The notes under the pieces are model-generated. The model was not told the origin of the DNA, ran no database searches, and saw only the letters and a program-made list of their open reading frames with translations. From positions 670,107 through 734,106 of the forward strand of contig NZ_JAAOYX010000003.1 of the NCBI RefSeq assembly GCF_011759605.1: a DNA stretch of 64,000 nt. The letters are read 5' to 3'. Both the position numbers and the translations under genes were made by a program. This DNA comes from Luteibacter sp. SG786. GTDB taxonomy: Bacteria > Pseudomonadota > Gammaproteobacteria > Xanthomonadales > Rhodanobacteraceae. Below are positions 37,761-49,227 of the stretch, one piece after another (the stretch's first letter is position 1; the number at the start of each line of letters is the position of its first letter).

Positions 37761-38528
37761 ATGGCCCTGCACGAACTCCACGATCTCTTCCGATTCGTCC
37801 TCGTTCGCACCTCGCACTCGGGGAACATCGGTTCGGCCGCGCGGGCCATCCGCACCATGGGATTCGATCGCCTGACGCTGGTGGCCCCGCACCGCTTCCC
37901 CGACCCGGAAGCGACGGCCCTGGCCGCAGGGGCGGACGACGTGCTGGGGCAGGCTGCCATCCACGACGACCTGGTCGCCGGGCTCGCGGGCACCACCTTC
38001 GCGCTGGGCCTGTCGGCCCGGCGCCGGGGAGTGAACCTGCCCGAACTCGACCCACGCGAAGGTGCGGCCCAGGCCTTGGCCGCCGCGCGCCGGGGCGAGC
38101 ACGTGGCGCTGGTGTTCGGCAACGAACGCACGGGCCTGGAGAACGACGAACTGTCGCGATGCCATGCGATGGTGCGCATTCCCAGCGTGGACGATTTCAG
38201 TTCGCTGAACCTTTCGCAGGCCGTGCAGGTGGTGGCGTACGAACTGCGCATGGCGATGCTTGCCGAGGAGGTGCGCGCGCCGGTGGCGGATATCGATCCG
38301 GACGAAGCCCCTGCCGATGCCGAACAGGTGGAGCGTTTCTTCACCCACCTCGCGGAAACGCTCGACGACATCGAATTCCACAAGGGCCGCTCGCCCACCA
38401 CCATCATGCTCAAGCTGCGCAAGCTGTTCCTTCGCGCACGGCCGGAATTGCGCGAACTGCGCATCCTGCACGGCATCCTCGCCGATGCCCAGCGTATGGC
38501 GGAGCTGGCGCACAAGGGCAACCCTTGA
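37761..38528 (+). CDS. trmJ: tRNA (cytidine/uridine-2'-O-)-methyltransferase TrmJ
   Basis: 255 residues, a SPOUT-class methyltransferase (TrmH family). The N-terminal FVLVRTSHSGNIGSAARA, the knot motif LVFGNERTGLENDE and IPSVDDFSSLNLSQAVQVV form the AdoMet site. It methylates position 32 of certain tRNAs. The C-terminal extension (about 175-255) is typical of TrmJ dimers. Confidence 0.94.
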   Translation: MALHELHDLFRFVLVRTSHSGNIGSAARAIRTMGFDRLTLVAPHRFPDPEATALAAGADDVLGQAAIHDDLVAGLAGTTFALGLSARRRGVNLPELDPREGAAQALAAARRGEHVALVFGNERTGLENDELSRCHAMVRIPSVDDFSSLNLSQAVQVVAYELRMAMLAEEVRAPVADIDPDEAPADAEQVERFFTHLAETLDDIEFHKGRSPTTIMLKLRKLFLRARPELRELRILHGILADAQRMAELAHKGNP

Positions 38529-38555
38529 GCGCGAGGGCTTCGCGCCCCGGCAGGC

Positions 38556-39167
38556 TCAGAAGAGGTCGCGGAAGAATCCCGCCAGCGCGTGGCTGAAGCT
38601 CGCGGATGCCACGACGATGGCGGCGGTCGTGGCCCAGACGGCCACGAGCAGTGCGCCGTCGCGTTCCACCAGGGCGAAGGCGAAGGCGATCAGCATGCCG
38701 CCGAACACGTAGTTCGTGAAGGGAATGGGCAGCGCGAGCAGGATGCCCACGAGGATCATGATCGCGCCCGATACGAAGGTGAAGGGCCGCCGCGTGAGGC
38801 GTTGCAGCCGCGGTTTGCAGATCTTCTCCAGACGCCGAGTCATCGGCTCGATGCGATCGAGGAAACGCAGCAACCCCTCGCGCGACATCGTGCGCCGGCG
38901 CAGGAACCCGGGGATCCACGGGTGCTCCAGGCCGATCAGCATTTCCAGGCCCAGGGCGATCACCAGCACGCCCATGATGCCGCCGATGCCGATCGGCACG
39001 GGGAGGAAATTGGGAATCGCCAGCAACAGGAGAAGAAAGCCGAAGGCGCGCCGGCGCAGCGGTTCGAGAAGTTGCTCCACGGACACGCGTTCGCCGGGCG
39101 TGGACATGAGTGCCGCCCTCAGCAGGGCGGCGGTTTTCTCTTCGCGGGGTTCGCGTTCCTTGGTCAT
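38556..39167 (-). CDS. ExoD-family inner membrane protein
   Basis: 203 residues with four to five membrane helices in the central and C-terminal parts (FGFLLLLLAIPNFLPVPIG, GGIMGVLVIALGLEMLIG and a final helix near 180) and RRTMSREGLLRFLDRIEP between them. This matches the exopolysaccharide synthesis ExoD family, whose exact role is not known. It converges with trmJ and sits next to the CNNM transporter on the same strand. Confidence 0.85.
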   Translation of the reverse strand: MTKEREPREEKTAALLRAALMSTPGERVSVEQLLEPLRRRAFGFLLLLLAIPNFLPVPIGIGGIMGVLVIALGLEMLIGLEHPWIPGFLRRRTMSREGLLRFLDRIEPMTRRLEKICKPRLQRLTRRPFTFVSGAIMILVGILLALPIPFTNYVFGGMLIAFAFALVERDGALLVAVWATTAAIVVASASFSHALAGFFRDLF

Positions 39168-39215
39168 GGCACGACTGTCACCGCCGGGCCTTGAACCCGC
39201 ATTGAACCGGAGCGC

Positions 39216-40535
39216 CTATTCCTCGACGGGAGCGTCGTCGGTCTCCACCGTACTCACCAGCACCTTGTCGATGCGGGCGCCGTCCATGTCCACGACTTCG
39301 AAACGGTGGTTCTGCCAGGTGAAGGATTCGCCCGCGCGGGGAATGTGCCCGAACTGCGTGGTGACCATGCCGGCCACGGTGCGGAAGTCGTGCTCTTCCT
39401 CGTTCGGCAGGCGGTCCAGCTGGAGCAGCTCGCGAAGGTCGTCGGCGGAAAGCGAGCCGTCCACGAGCCAGCTGCCGTCGTCGCGGCGGACGATGGGGCC
39501 GTCCTGGTCGATGTCGTCGGAGGCCGGGGCGGTGGCGCCCACCACGGCCGTGAGGAGGTCGTTCAGCGTCACCAGACCCTCGATGTCGCCGTATTCGTCC
39601 ACGGCCAGCGCCAGCTGGGTGTCCGCGTCACGGAAGGCCTCCAGGAGGTCCAGCGCGCGCGCCGTCGCCGGGACGAAGAGCGGACGCGACACGTGCTCGA
39701 AGAGATCGACATGCCCGCGTTCGAGCGACACGACCAGCGACTTCACCTCGACGGTCCCGACCACTTCGCTTTCGTCGCGCCGGTAGACGGGGTAGCGGGA
39801 AAACTGGGTCTCGCGGAGCACGGCGAGGTTGTCCTCGTGCGTGGCCGCCACGTCGAGCCAGGCGATCTTCATACGCGGGGTCATCACCGAGCCCACGCTG
39901 CGATCGCCCAGGCGGAGCACGCGGTTCACCATGTTGCGTTCGTCGCTGTCGAGGATGCCCTGCTCGGCACTTTCGGCCACGAGCAGGCGGATCTCCTCCT
40001 CGGTGGCCGCGTTCGCGCCCACCCGATGCAGGCGCAGCACCCGGAGGATGCCCGTCGAAAGGTGGTTGAGCAGCCACACCATCGGCAACGTGATGCGAGA
40101 GATCACGAGCATCGGCACCGCGATCTGGCATGCGATGCGCTCGGGAGCGGAGAGGGCGGCGCGTTTCGGTACCAGCTCGCCGATGACGATCTGGACCAGC
40201 GACATGAGGAGGAAACCCAGCAGCCAGCCGAGGATGCGGGCATAGGGCTCCAGCCAGGCCGCGCCACCGCCATGGATGAGGGCGGTGAAGTGTTCGCCCA
40301 GCCGGTCGCCGGCCAACGCGCCGGTGACCAGGATGATCAGGGTCATGCCCACCTGCACCGTGGAGAGGAACCGCTCCGGCGCCTCGGCCAGCTGCAGGGC
40401 CACCCGCGCACGGCGGCTGTCGCGGGCCATCTGCTTCAGGCGGCTCTTCCGCGACGCGACCACGGACATTTCGGACAGGGCGAAAAACCCGTTGCCGAGG
40501 GAGAGGACGAGAACCAGCAGGATTTCAGTGAGCAT
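39216..40535 (-). CDS. CNNM/CorC-type (hemolysin family) membrane transporter
   Basis: 439 residues: DUF21/CNNM membrane domain (about 1-190; LGNGFFALSEMSVVASRKSR), a pair of CBS domains (about 215-335; VMTPRMKIAWLDV, FSRYPVYRRDESEVVGTVEV) and a C-terminal CorC/HlyC transport-associated domain (about 350-430). Family members export Mg2+ or Co2+ and are not true haemolysins. ATG 40535 is chosen because it begins directly before the first helix. Confidence 0.9.
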   Translation of the reverse strand: MLTEILLVLVLSLGNGFFALSEMSVVASRKSRLKQMARDSRRARVALQLAEAPERFLSTVQVGMTLIILVTGALAGDRLGEHFTALIHGGGAAWLEPYARILGWLLGFLLMSLVQIVIGELVPKRAALSAPERIACQIAVPMLVISRITLPMVWLLNHLSTGILRVLRLHRVGANAATEEEIRLLVAESAEQGILDSDERNMVNRVLRLGDRSVGSVMTPRMKIAWLDVAATHEDNLAVLRETQFSRYPVYRRDESEVVGTVEVKSLVVSLERGHVDLFEHVSRPLFVPATARALDLLEAFRDADTQLALAVDEYGDIEGLVTLNDLLTAVVGATAPASDDIDQDGPIVRRDDGSWLVDGSLSADDLRELLQLDRLPNEEEHDFRTVAGMVTTQFGHIPRAGESFTWQNHRFEVVDMDGARIDKVLVSTVETDDAPVEE

Positions 40536-40690
40536 CGGGGGCTTATATAGCAGATGGCCCGGGGCGAAAACGCGGCCGGATGGCTCCTGCCGGGCCGCCG
40601 CGGTGTGTCGCGTCGACGCGCCGGGCGCAAAGGCGGGGGCCAGTCCGGTAACATTGCGGTCACAAATCCCCCAGGTTCCCAGGCGACGCC

Positions 40691-41320
40691 ATGTTTTCAC
40701 TCCAGACGATGTTCGGTAAGGGCGACAAGTTCTACGGTCTGCTCGAGGCCAGCGCCGAAGCGGCCCGCGAGAGCGCCCGTGCCATGCACGAACTCGTGAC
40801 CCAGACCGACCGCACCCCGGTCATGGCGGCCTTCAGCACGGCGCGCGCTCGCGAGAAAGCCCTGCACGGGCAGATCGGCGAGGAACTGGTGAATACCTTC
40901 GTCACCGCCCTGGACCGCGAGGATATCGAGGCGCTGAACTCGGCGCTGTACAAGATTCCGAAAACCATCGAGAAATTCGCCGAGCGCTACGTGATCGTGG
41001 CCGAGCGCCTGCAGGGCATCGACTTCAGCCAGCGCGCGGCGCTGCTCGAACGCTCCGCGGACGTGGTCGTGGCCATGATCGGACAGCTTCGCCACGGCCT
41101 GAAGATCGACCCGGTGAAAAAGCTGCGCGACCAGCTCCAGGCCCTGGAGTCGGAGGCCGACCGCCTGCTTCTCGACCCGTATCGCACCCTGTATGCGGAG
41201 GCCTCCGACCCCCTCCGCGCCATTCTCGCCAAGGACCTCTTCGAGCTGATCGAGAAGGCCGTCGACAAGTGCCGCGACGTCGGCAATGTCGTCTACTCCA
41301 TCGTGCTCAAGAACTCCTGA
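40691..41320 (+). CDS. DUF47/PhoU-like regulator of phosphate transport
   Basis: 209 residues, all-helical with the TIGR00153-type pattern LQTMFGKGDKFYGLLEASAE and FAERYVIVAERL. PhoU-like proteins bind metal clusters and modulate phosphate uptake. It lies 13 bp before the Pit phosphate transporter, which is the usual partner. Confidence 0.92.
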   Translation: MFSLQTMFGKGDKFYGLLEASAEAARESARAMHELVTQTDRTPVMAAFSTARAREKALHGQIGEELVNTFVTALDREDIEALNSALYKIPKTIEKFAERYVIVAERLQGIDFSQRAALLERSADVVVAMIGQLRHGLKIDPVKKLRDQLQALESEADRLLLDPYRTLYAEASDPLRAILAKDLFELIEKAVDKCRDVGNVVYSIVLKNS

Positions 41321-41333
41321 CGGCCCGCACTCC

Positions 41334-42458
41334 ATGAGCATGGTCATCGCGGTCGTCCTGATCGCCCTCGCTTTCACCTATATCAACGGCTTCCACGACA
41401 CGGCGAATTCCATCGCGACCGTTGTCGCCACCAAGGTGCTCACGCCCGGGCAGGCCGTGCTCCTGGCGGCCGTCACCAATCTCGCCGGTGCCCTGTGGGG
41501 CACGGCGGTGGCCGCCACCATCGCCTCGGGGCTGATCGACACCGGCGTGGTCGAGGTCGGCTCGCAGCTCCTGATCAGCGCGCTGCTGGGCGCCACCATC
41601 TGGAACCTCATCACGTGGTGGCTGGGCCTGCCGTCCAGTTCCAGCCATGCCCTCGTCGGCGGCCTCTGCGGTGCCGCGCTCGCCGCGGCGCACGACAATT
41701 TCCACTCGATCATCTGGTGGCAGGGCGGTGCGCACTGGTGGCTGGGCAAGGGCGTGATCCCCAAGGTGATCGTGCCGATGATCGTCTCGCCGTTCCTCGG
41801 CTTCGTGATCGGCTTCGCCATCATGGGCGGCCTCTACGCGCTGCTGGGTTTCTTCTCCAGCCGCAGCGGCACCCTGCGCCGGTTCGGCCGCACGCCCTTC
41901 GTGAACAGCTTTTTCGGCAAGGCGCAGATCGTCTCGGCCAGCGCCATGGGCCTGTCGCACGGCATGAACGACGCCCAGAAGAGCATGGGCATCATCGCTC
42001 TCGCGCTCGCCGGTGCCACGGCAGCGGGGCAGTTCGACCACCTGCCGGTATTCCTGGAATTCCTGCGCATTCCGCACGATCCCGCGGCGGCAGGCGGGTT
42101 CCCCATTCCGATATGGGTGAAGGTCGTGTGCGCGCTCACCATGGCTGGCGGTACCGCCGGGGGCGGCTGGCGCATCATCAAGACGCTGGGCCACAAGATG
42201 GTGAAGCTGCATCCCATCAACGGTTTCGCCGCCGAAGGCAGTTCGGCCGCCGTCATTCTTACCGCGTCGATGCTTGGCGTGCCGGTGTCCACCACGCACA
42301 ACGTGTCCGCGTCGATCATGGGCGTGGGCGCGGCCAAGCGCTTCAACGCCATCCGCTGGTCGGTGGTCGAGCGCATGGTGTGGGCGTGGATCCTCACCTT
42401 GCCGATCACCGCGGGCATCGGGTACGGGCTGGTGAAGCTGGGCAATCTGCTGTTCTGA
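41334..42458 (+). CDS. pitA: Low-affinity inorganic phosphate transporter (Pit family)
   Basis: 374 residues with about nine to ten membrane helices. The duplicated PHO4 signature is seen as FTYINGFHDTANSIATVVAT near the N-terminus and MGLSHGMNDAQKSMGIIAL in the middle. VPVSTTHNVSASIMG near the end is also typical. It imports phosphate or metal-phosphate with protons. Regulated by its DUF47 partner (inference). Confidence 0.94.
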   Translation: MSMVIAVVLIALAFTYINGFHDTANSIATVVATKVLTPGQAVLLAAVTNLAGALWGTAVAATIASGLIDTGVVEVGSQLLISALLGATIWNLITWWLGLPSSSSHALVGGLCGAALAAAHDNFHSIIWWQGGAHWWLGKGVIPKVIVPMIVSPFLGFVIGFAIMGGLYALLGFFSSRSGTLRRFGRTPFVNSFFGKAQIVSASAMGLSHGMNDAQKSMGIIALALAGATAAGQFDHLPVFLEFLRIPHDPAAAGGFPIPIWVKVVCALTMAGGTAGGGWRIIKTLGHKMVKLHPINGFAAEGSSAAVILTASMLGVPVSTTHNVSASIMGVGAAKRFNAIRWSVVERMVWAWILTLPITAGIGYGLVKLGNLLF

Positions 42459-42464
42459 CGGAAC

Positions 42465-42869
42465 CTACAAGGCGTCGGCTTCGCCGTTCACCACCTGCTC
42501 CAATTGGTCGCCCGTGGCGCCCAGCTCCTCGATGATCCGGGCAAGCTCGCGCTCATCCAGGTAGTCGTACGGGCGGTTCTCGCAAAGGTGCAGGTAGGGT
42601 GACCCGTCCAGGTCCGCTTCGGCGAGGTAGCCGGTGCGCTGTTCCCAGTTGAAGCGAAGGCAGCGCCGGGCGTCCACGCCGGCCAAGGGGCCGATGGGCG
42701 TCGACAGCCGGAGAAAGCGTTGCCCCTCGCCATCTTCCAGTTCGGCGAGGTAAATGCCCTGGTGCCGACCGTCGGGCAGTTCCAGGTCGAAGCTGATGAC
42801 GTAGGGCTCGTTCTGGCGGAGCTTGTGAATGCCGCCGACATGGGAGCGAATCGCTTCGAAGTGTCGCAT
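42465..42869 (-). CDS. Conserved protein with secretion-chaperone-like (CesT/YbjN) pattern
   Basis: 134 residues, no signal peptide or membrane segment. The order of blocks (LRLSTPIGPLAG, then RFNWEQRTGYLAEADLDG and a C-terminal helix starting ERELARIIEELGATGDQLEQ) resembles the alpha/beta fold of type III secretion chaperones and YbjN proteins. No secretion system is in the window. Function unknown. It converges with pitA with a 6-bp gap. Confidence 0.65.
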   Translation of the reverse strand: MRHFEAIRSHVGGIHKLRQNEPYVISFDLELPDGRHQGIYLAELEDGEGQRFLRLSTPIGPLAGVDARRCLRFNWEQRTGYLAEADLDGSPYLHLCENRPYDYLDERELARIIEELGATGDQLEQVVNGEADAL

Positions 42870-42947
42870 GGCCGTGATCCACGGGTCCGTCGTGAGGAGA
42901 TTCGGATGGTACCCTTAACGACGTCTCGGAACATGCAGGAAACGAGC

Positions 42948-43316
42948 ATGCGCGATGAAATCGGCGATGAAGACGCCAGCCGCTTGCGGGCACGACGCAT
43001 CATCGAGGCGGTCGCCGCCATTCCGAAGGGCCGCGTGGCCAGTTACGGCGCCATTGCGGCGCGCGCCGGTTACCCCGGGCGCGCCCGTCTCATCGGCAAG
43101 GTGTTGGGCGAGGCTCCCGACCGTGCCGAACTTCCCTGGCATCGTGTGTTGCGTGCCGACGGACGCATCGGCATACCCGCCGGCACGCGCGGGTTTCGCG
43201 AACAATGCCGGCGGCTGAAGGCCGAGGGCGTCACCGTGAAGGACGGCCGCGTACCGATGAGTGCCTTCGGCCTCGATCACGACCTCGATCGGGCGATCTG
43301 GGGCTTGCCCGGCTGA
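42948..43316 (+). CDS. Alkyltransferase-like (ATL) DNA-lesion-binding protein
   Basis: 122 residues, homologous to the DNA-binding domain of O6-methylguanine methyltransferases. The active-site PCHR is replaced by PWHRV (Trp64), so no alkyl transfer is possible. ATL proteins flip O6-alkylguanine out of DNA and pass the lesion to nucleotide excision repair. Start with AGGA 7 nt upstream; another ATG lies 15 bp earlier. Confidence 0.9.
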   Translation: MRDEIGDEDASRLRARRIIEAVAAIPKGRVASYGAIAARAGYPGRARLIGKVLGEAPDRAELPWHRVLRADGRIGIPAGTRGFREQCRRLKAEGVTVKDGRVPMSAFGLDHDLDRAIWGLPG

Positions 43317-43319
43317 GCT

Positions 43320-43610
43320 TCAGCGATAGGTCACCTCCACCAGGTTCCAGGACCGCGAGGGGTCCCGCCTCACTGCGTAGTCGAGCAGGCTGGCATGAGC
43401 GGCCATGCCCAGAAACTGCCTGGTGTCCGCGCGGCGAACGACAGCGTCCGCCGGGTGCCCGGCCGGACAATCGAGCCGGTCTTGCCGCAACGGGCAGGAA
43501 GCCTCGACGATGCTGCCGGTGAAGGCGATGCGGCCACCGGTGAAGCTCGATGCGGGGCCGGCAAGAAGGCTGCCGGCGAGTACGCCGGCGGTAAGGAGCG
43601 CTCTGAGCAT
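43320..43610 (-). CDS. Small secreted protein with a pilin-like N-terminus
   Basis: 96 residues. The signal peptide MLRALLTAGVLAGSLLAGPA is followed by GGRIAFTGSIVEASCPL, which resembles the first strand of chaperone-usher fimbrial subunits (G-x-I-x-F-x-G-x-I-V-x-A-x-C). A second cysteine (RLDCP) could close a disulphide. The rest is too short for a full pilin and no usher genes are near, so this may be a stand-alone relic or an unrelated small protein. GAGGGG lies 6 nt before the ATG. Confidence 0.6.
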   Translation of the reverse strand: MLRALLTAGVLAGSLLAGPASSFTGGRIAFTGSIVEASCPLRQDRLDCPAGHPADAVVRRADTRQFLGMAAHASLLDYAVRRDPSRSWNLVEVTYR

Positions 43611-43768
43611 GCACATCCCCCTCGAGGATGAAACGCCATGGGGCCGGGGCTCCGGTCCCGGCCTCATTAGCCGTCATCGCGAGTCGAAAGAAAACGAAGC
43701 CCGTCGCAAATCCGTGTGAGTAAACGTTCGTGCGAACGTCATCCGGCGGGGGAGCGCCACGCTGGTTT

Positions 43769-43776
43769 GCTAGCAT
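43769..43776 (+). promoter_or_regulatory. Extended -10 promoter for recQ
   Basis: TGC-TAGCAT with TAGCAT at 43771-43776; the predicted +1 coincides with the A of the recQ ATG at 43783. No Shine-Dalgarno is seen, so the message may be leaderless. Confidence 0.45.
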
Positions 43777-43782
43777 GGGCGG

Positions 43783-45597
<1,815 letters not shown>

Positions 45598-45641
45598 TAG
45601 CCTAACCGGATGCCGCCCGCGGCATCCGAACAGGAGAACCC

Positions 45642-47300
45642 GTGCACGACGCCACACCACTCATCGCCACCGTCGTCGGTGGCCTCGTCCTCGCCTTCTT
45701 CTTCGGCGCGCTGGCACTCCGGCTGCGCCTTCCCGTACTGGCGGGATATCTCGTTGCCGGCGTCGTTGCCGGGCCGTTCACGCCCGGCTATGTCGCCGAT
45801 GCTCACATAGCCCAAGAGCTGGCCGACCTCGGCGTCATCCTGCTGATGTTCGGTGTGGGCCTGCACTTCTCGTTGAAGGATCTCCTGGCGGTCAAGGCGA
45901 TATCGATCCCGGGTGCCGCCGGCCAGATGGGCGTGGCGACGGGCCTAGGCATGTTGCTGGGCTGGGCCCTTGGATGGCCGCCGGCGCAGGGTTTCGTCTT
46001 CGGTCTCGCGCTTTCCGTGGCGAGCACCGTGGTGCTCCTTCGCGCCATGGAGGAACGACGCCTCCTCGACAGCGATCGCGGCCGCATCGCGGTCGGCTGG
46101 CTGATCGTGGAAGACCTGGCGATGGTGCTGGCGCTCGTGCTCCTGCCGGCGATCGGCGGTTTCCTCGGTGCCGGGCACGATGGTCCTGCCCCAAGCGTGG
46201 GCGCGCTGATCGAAACTGTGGCGTGGACGATCGGCAAGGTGGTGGTCTTCGTCGCGCTGATGCTCATCGTGGGCAAGCGGGCGATCCCATGGGTGCTGCA
46301 GACGGTCTCGGCCAGCGGCTCGCGCGAACTGTTCCGACTGGCGGTGTTGGCCATCGCGCTGGGCGTGGCGTTCGGTGCGGCCCATCTGTTCGACGTGTCG
46401 TTCGAACTCGGCGCCTTTTTCGCCGGCATGATGATGGGCGAGTCGAAGCTCTCGCAGCGCGCGGCGGAAGAAACCCTGCCGCTGCGCGACGCGTTCGCGG
46501 TGCTCTTCTTCGTCTCCATCGGCATGCTGTTCAATCCGCAGATATTGCTTTTGCGGCCGTGGATCGTGCTGGCCGCATGCCTCATCATCGTGGTGGGCAA
46601 GTCGCTGGCAGCCTTCCTCATCGTGCGGGCCTTCGGACGGCCGCCGAAGACCGCGTTGACCATCGCCACGAGCCTGGCGCAGATCGGCGAGTTTTCCTTC
46701 ATCCTTGCGGGGCTCGGCGTCTCCCTCGGTCTGCTCAGCACCGAAGCGCGCGATATCCTGCTGGCCGCGGCCATCGTTTCCATCCTGATCAACCCGCTGC
46801 TGTTCGTGGCGCTCGATCGCTGGGTTGCGCGGCACGATGCCGATACGCCGGACGATCATCCGGACATGGCAGGACATACCGTGCTGGTCGGCTATGGACG
46901 CGTCGGCCGTCGCGTGCTCGCGGAACTACAGGCGAGCGGCGCACGTACACTCCTGATCGAGTCCGACGAGGATGCCGTGCGCGACCTGCGCGAGCAGCGG
47001 GAGACGGGCAGCGTGGAAGTGGTGATCGGCAACGCCGCGGCCGCGCCCGTCCTCGCCGAAGCCAACCTTTCAGGCGCCCGCGCACTGATCGTCGCCGTGT
47101 CCGATCCGTTCGAAGGCGGGCAGATCGTGCGTGCCGCGCGGGCGCTAAGGCCCGACCTGCCGATCGTCGCGAGGGCGCATACGCCGGAATGCGTGGGGCA
47201 TCTTGGCGGCCTCGGCGCCAGCGAGGTCGTGTACGGGGAGCAGGAACTTGCGCGGAGCATGTTCGAGGCGGCGCAGCCCCGGAAGCCGGCCGGCCATTGA
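45642..47300 (+). CDS. CPA2-family monovalent cation:proton antiporter with RCK domain
   Basis: 552 residues. Some twelve membrane helices (1-390) form a Na+/H+ exchanger domain, with GVGLHFSLKDLLAVK, the GxxMxxS-type FFAGMMMGESKL and FFVSIGMLFNPQ. A TrkA-N (RCK) nucleotide-binding domain (about 410-530, VLVGYGRVGRRVLAEL) follows. This matches YbaL/KefB-type potassium or cation efflux systems. GTG start with AGGAGA 6 nt upstream. The TrkA-C domain is absent. Confidence 0.9.
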   Translation: MHDATPLIATVVGGLVLAFFFGALALRLRLPVLAGYLVAGVVAGPFTPGYVADAHIAQELADLGVILLMFGVGLHFSLKDLLAVKAISIPGAAGQMGVATGLGMLLGWALGWPPAQGFVFGLALSVASTVVLLRAMEERRLLDSDRGRIAVGWLIVEDLAMVLALVLLPAIGGFLGAGHDGPAPSVGALIETVAWTIGKVVVFVALMLIVGKRAIPWVLQTVSASGSRELFRLAVLAIALGVAFGAAHLFDVSFELGAFFAGMMMGESKLSQRAAEETLPLRDAFAVLFFVSIGMLFNPQILLLRPWIVLAACLIIVVGKSLAAFLIVRAFGRPPKTALTIATSLAQIGEFSFILAGLGVSLGLLSTEARDILLAAAIVSILINPLLFVALDRWVARHDADTPDDHPDMAGHTVLVGYGRVGRRVLAELQASGARTLLIESDEDAVRDLREQRETGSVEVVIGNAAAAPVLAEANLSGARALIVAVSDPFEGGQIVRAARALRPDLPIVARAHTPECVGHLGGLGASEVVYGEQELARSMFEAAQPRKPAGH

Positions 47301-47403
47301 AGCGGAGCACGCGCCAGCGCGCCCGTACAATCTTTCCCGGATACGCAGCGATAACAATCGGCCCGCTACGGTAAGAGAAATCGGCGGCTATCAAGAGGAC
47401 AGC

Positions 47404-49227
47404 ATGGCTTCCCGCATCGAGGATTACGCGATGCTCGGCAATTGCCGGAGCGCGGCGTTGGTGGCGAAGGACGGTTCGGTGGACTGGTTGTGCCTGCCGC
47501 GTTTCGATTCCGCCTCTTGTTTTGCGGCGCTTGTCGGCACGCCCGATAACGGACGCTGGCGCATAGCACCGTCCGATCCGGATGCCACCTGCGAGCGCGC
47601 CTATATCGATGGCAGCCTGGTGCTGCAAACCGAATGGCGCACGGCGACGGGCCGCGCGCGCGTCGTCGATTTCATGCCTTTCGACGGCGACCACGCGGGG
47701 GTGACGCGCATCGTCGAGGGCCTGGAAGGGCGCGTGGATTTCGAAGCGGTCCTCACCATCCGCTTCGATTACGGCACGGCCATCCCGTGGGTCACACGCA
47801 TCGACGACACCACCCTGACGGCTGTGGCGGGGCCGGACCTGCTCGTCGTGCGCAGCCCCGTGGCGGTGGAAGGCGAGGGCATGCACAGCGTGGCCCGCTT
47901 CAAGGTGAGCGCGGGCGATTCCATTCCGTTCGTGCTGGCCTGGGGGCCGTCGCACCTGCCGGCGCCCGAAGCGATCGACCCCCATGCCGCCCTGCGCGAT
48001 GCGCTTGCGTTCTGGGAGGGGTGGTCCGACCGCTGCAACGGGGCAGGCGAGTGGTCGGAGATCGTCCGCCGCTCGTTGGTGGTGTTGAAGGGCTTGAGTT
48101 ACCTGCCTACCGGCGGCATCGTCGCGGCACCCACCACCTCGCTGCCCGAGCAGCTGGGCGGCGAACGTAACTGGGACTATCGCTTCTGCTGGGCACGCGA
48201 CGCCACGTTCGTGCTTTCCGCGCTGGTCAACGCCGGATATCACGACGAAGCGAGCGCCTGGCGCGACTGGGTGCGCCGTGCCGTCGCCGGGTCGCCGGAA
48301 CAGTTGCAGGTGCTCTACGGACTGGCCGGCGAGCGGCGCCTGGAAGAATTCGAGGTGCCCGAGCTGGCGGGATACGAAGGGTCCCGGCCGGTTCGGATCG
48401 GCAACGCCGCGTCCACCCAGTTCCAGCTCGACATCTACGGTGAACTGGTGGGTGCGTTCGCCCACGCGGTTCGTCACGGCGTGGTGTGGCAACCCACCGC
48501 GGACAGCGTGCAGTCGGTCTTCCTGGAGCATCTGGCCAGCATCTGGCGCCATCCGGACAACGGGATATGGGAGATCCGCGGTGAGCCGCGCCACTTCGTT
48601 CATTCGAAGGTGATGGCATGGCTGGCCTTCCAGCGTGCCTCCGAGCAGGAACGCGAGGGATCCGATGCGGAGTTCACCCGCCGCTGGCGCGACATCGCGG
48701 ACGAGATCAAGGCGGATATCCTCGCCAAGGGCGTGGACCCGGAGCGGGGCTGCCTTACCCAGTCCTATGGCTCGAAAGAAATCGACGCCAGCCTGTTGCT
48801 GGTGACGCTCACGGACTTCCTGCCGCCCGACGATCCCCGCATCGAGGCGACGGTGAGGGCCGTGGAGGAAGACCTGCTCGTGGAGGGCTTCGTGCTCCGC
48901 TATCACACGAGCACGGGCGTGGACGGCCTGCCCCCGGGCGAAGGCCAGTTCCTGCCTTGCAGCTTCTGGCTGGTGGAGAACTATGTGCTGCTCGGGCGGC
49001 TCGACGAAGCCCGCGAATTGTTCTCGCGTCTCGTCGGGCTTACGAACGACCTAGGATTGCTCTCGGAGGAGTACGATCCCCGCTCGAAGCGTCTGCTCGG
49101 CAATTTCCCCCAAGCCTTCTCGCACGTCGCCCTGATCAATGCCGCGTTCAGCCTCGCCAGGGGCTACAGCGCCACAGCCGATATCCACGCCACACCCGAA
49201 GCACTCGCACAAGGAGCCCATGCATGA
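47404..49227 (+). CDS. Glycoside hydrolase family 15 (glucoamylase or trehalase)
   Basis: 607 residues, cytoplasmic (no signal peptide). N-terminal beta domain ([35 protein letters not shown]) and an (alpha/alpha)6 catalytic barrel with [20 protein letters not shown]; the second acid region lies near residue 450-560. Bacterial members of this type hydrolyse trehalose or short alpha-glucans to glucose. The stop overlaps the zwf start (ATGA), so glucose release and its oxidation are encoded together. Start has GAGG 5 nt upstream. Confidence 0.9.
   Translation: MASRIEDYAMLGNCRSAALVAKDGSVDWLCLPRFDSASCFAALVGTPDNGRWRIAPSDPDATCERAYIDGSLVLQTEWRTATGRARVVDFMPFDGDHAGVTRIVEGLEGRVDFEAVLTIRFDYGTAIPWVTRIDDTTLTAVAGPDLLVVRSPVAVEGEGMHSVARFKVSAGDSIPFVLAWGPSHLPAPEAIDPHAALRDALAFWEGWSDRCNGAGEWSEIVRRSLVVLKGLSYLPTGGIVAAPTTSLPEQLGGERNWDYRFCWARDATFVLSALVNAGYHDEASAWRDWVRRAVAGSPEQLQVLYGLAGERRLEEFEVPELAGYEGSRPVRIGNAASTQFQLDIYGELVGAFAHAVRHGVVWQPTADSVQSVFLEHLASIWRHPDNGIWEIRGEPRHFVHSKVMAWLAFQRASEQEREGSDAEFTRRWRDIADEIKADILAKGVDPERGCLTQSYGSKEIDASLLLVTLTDFLPPDDPRIEATVRAVEEDLLVEGFVLRYHTSTGVDGLPPGEGQFLPCSFWLVENYVLLGRLDEARELFSRLVGLTNDLGLLSEEYDPRSKRLLGNFPQAFSHVALINAAFSLARGYSATADIHATPEALAQGAHA

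Noticed and set aside
46789-48906. Long minus-strand frame opposite the antiporter and GH15 genes
   Set aside because: Spans the boundary of two real genes and shows antisense-type composition.
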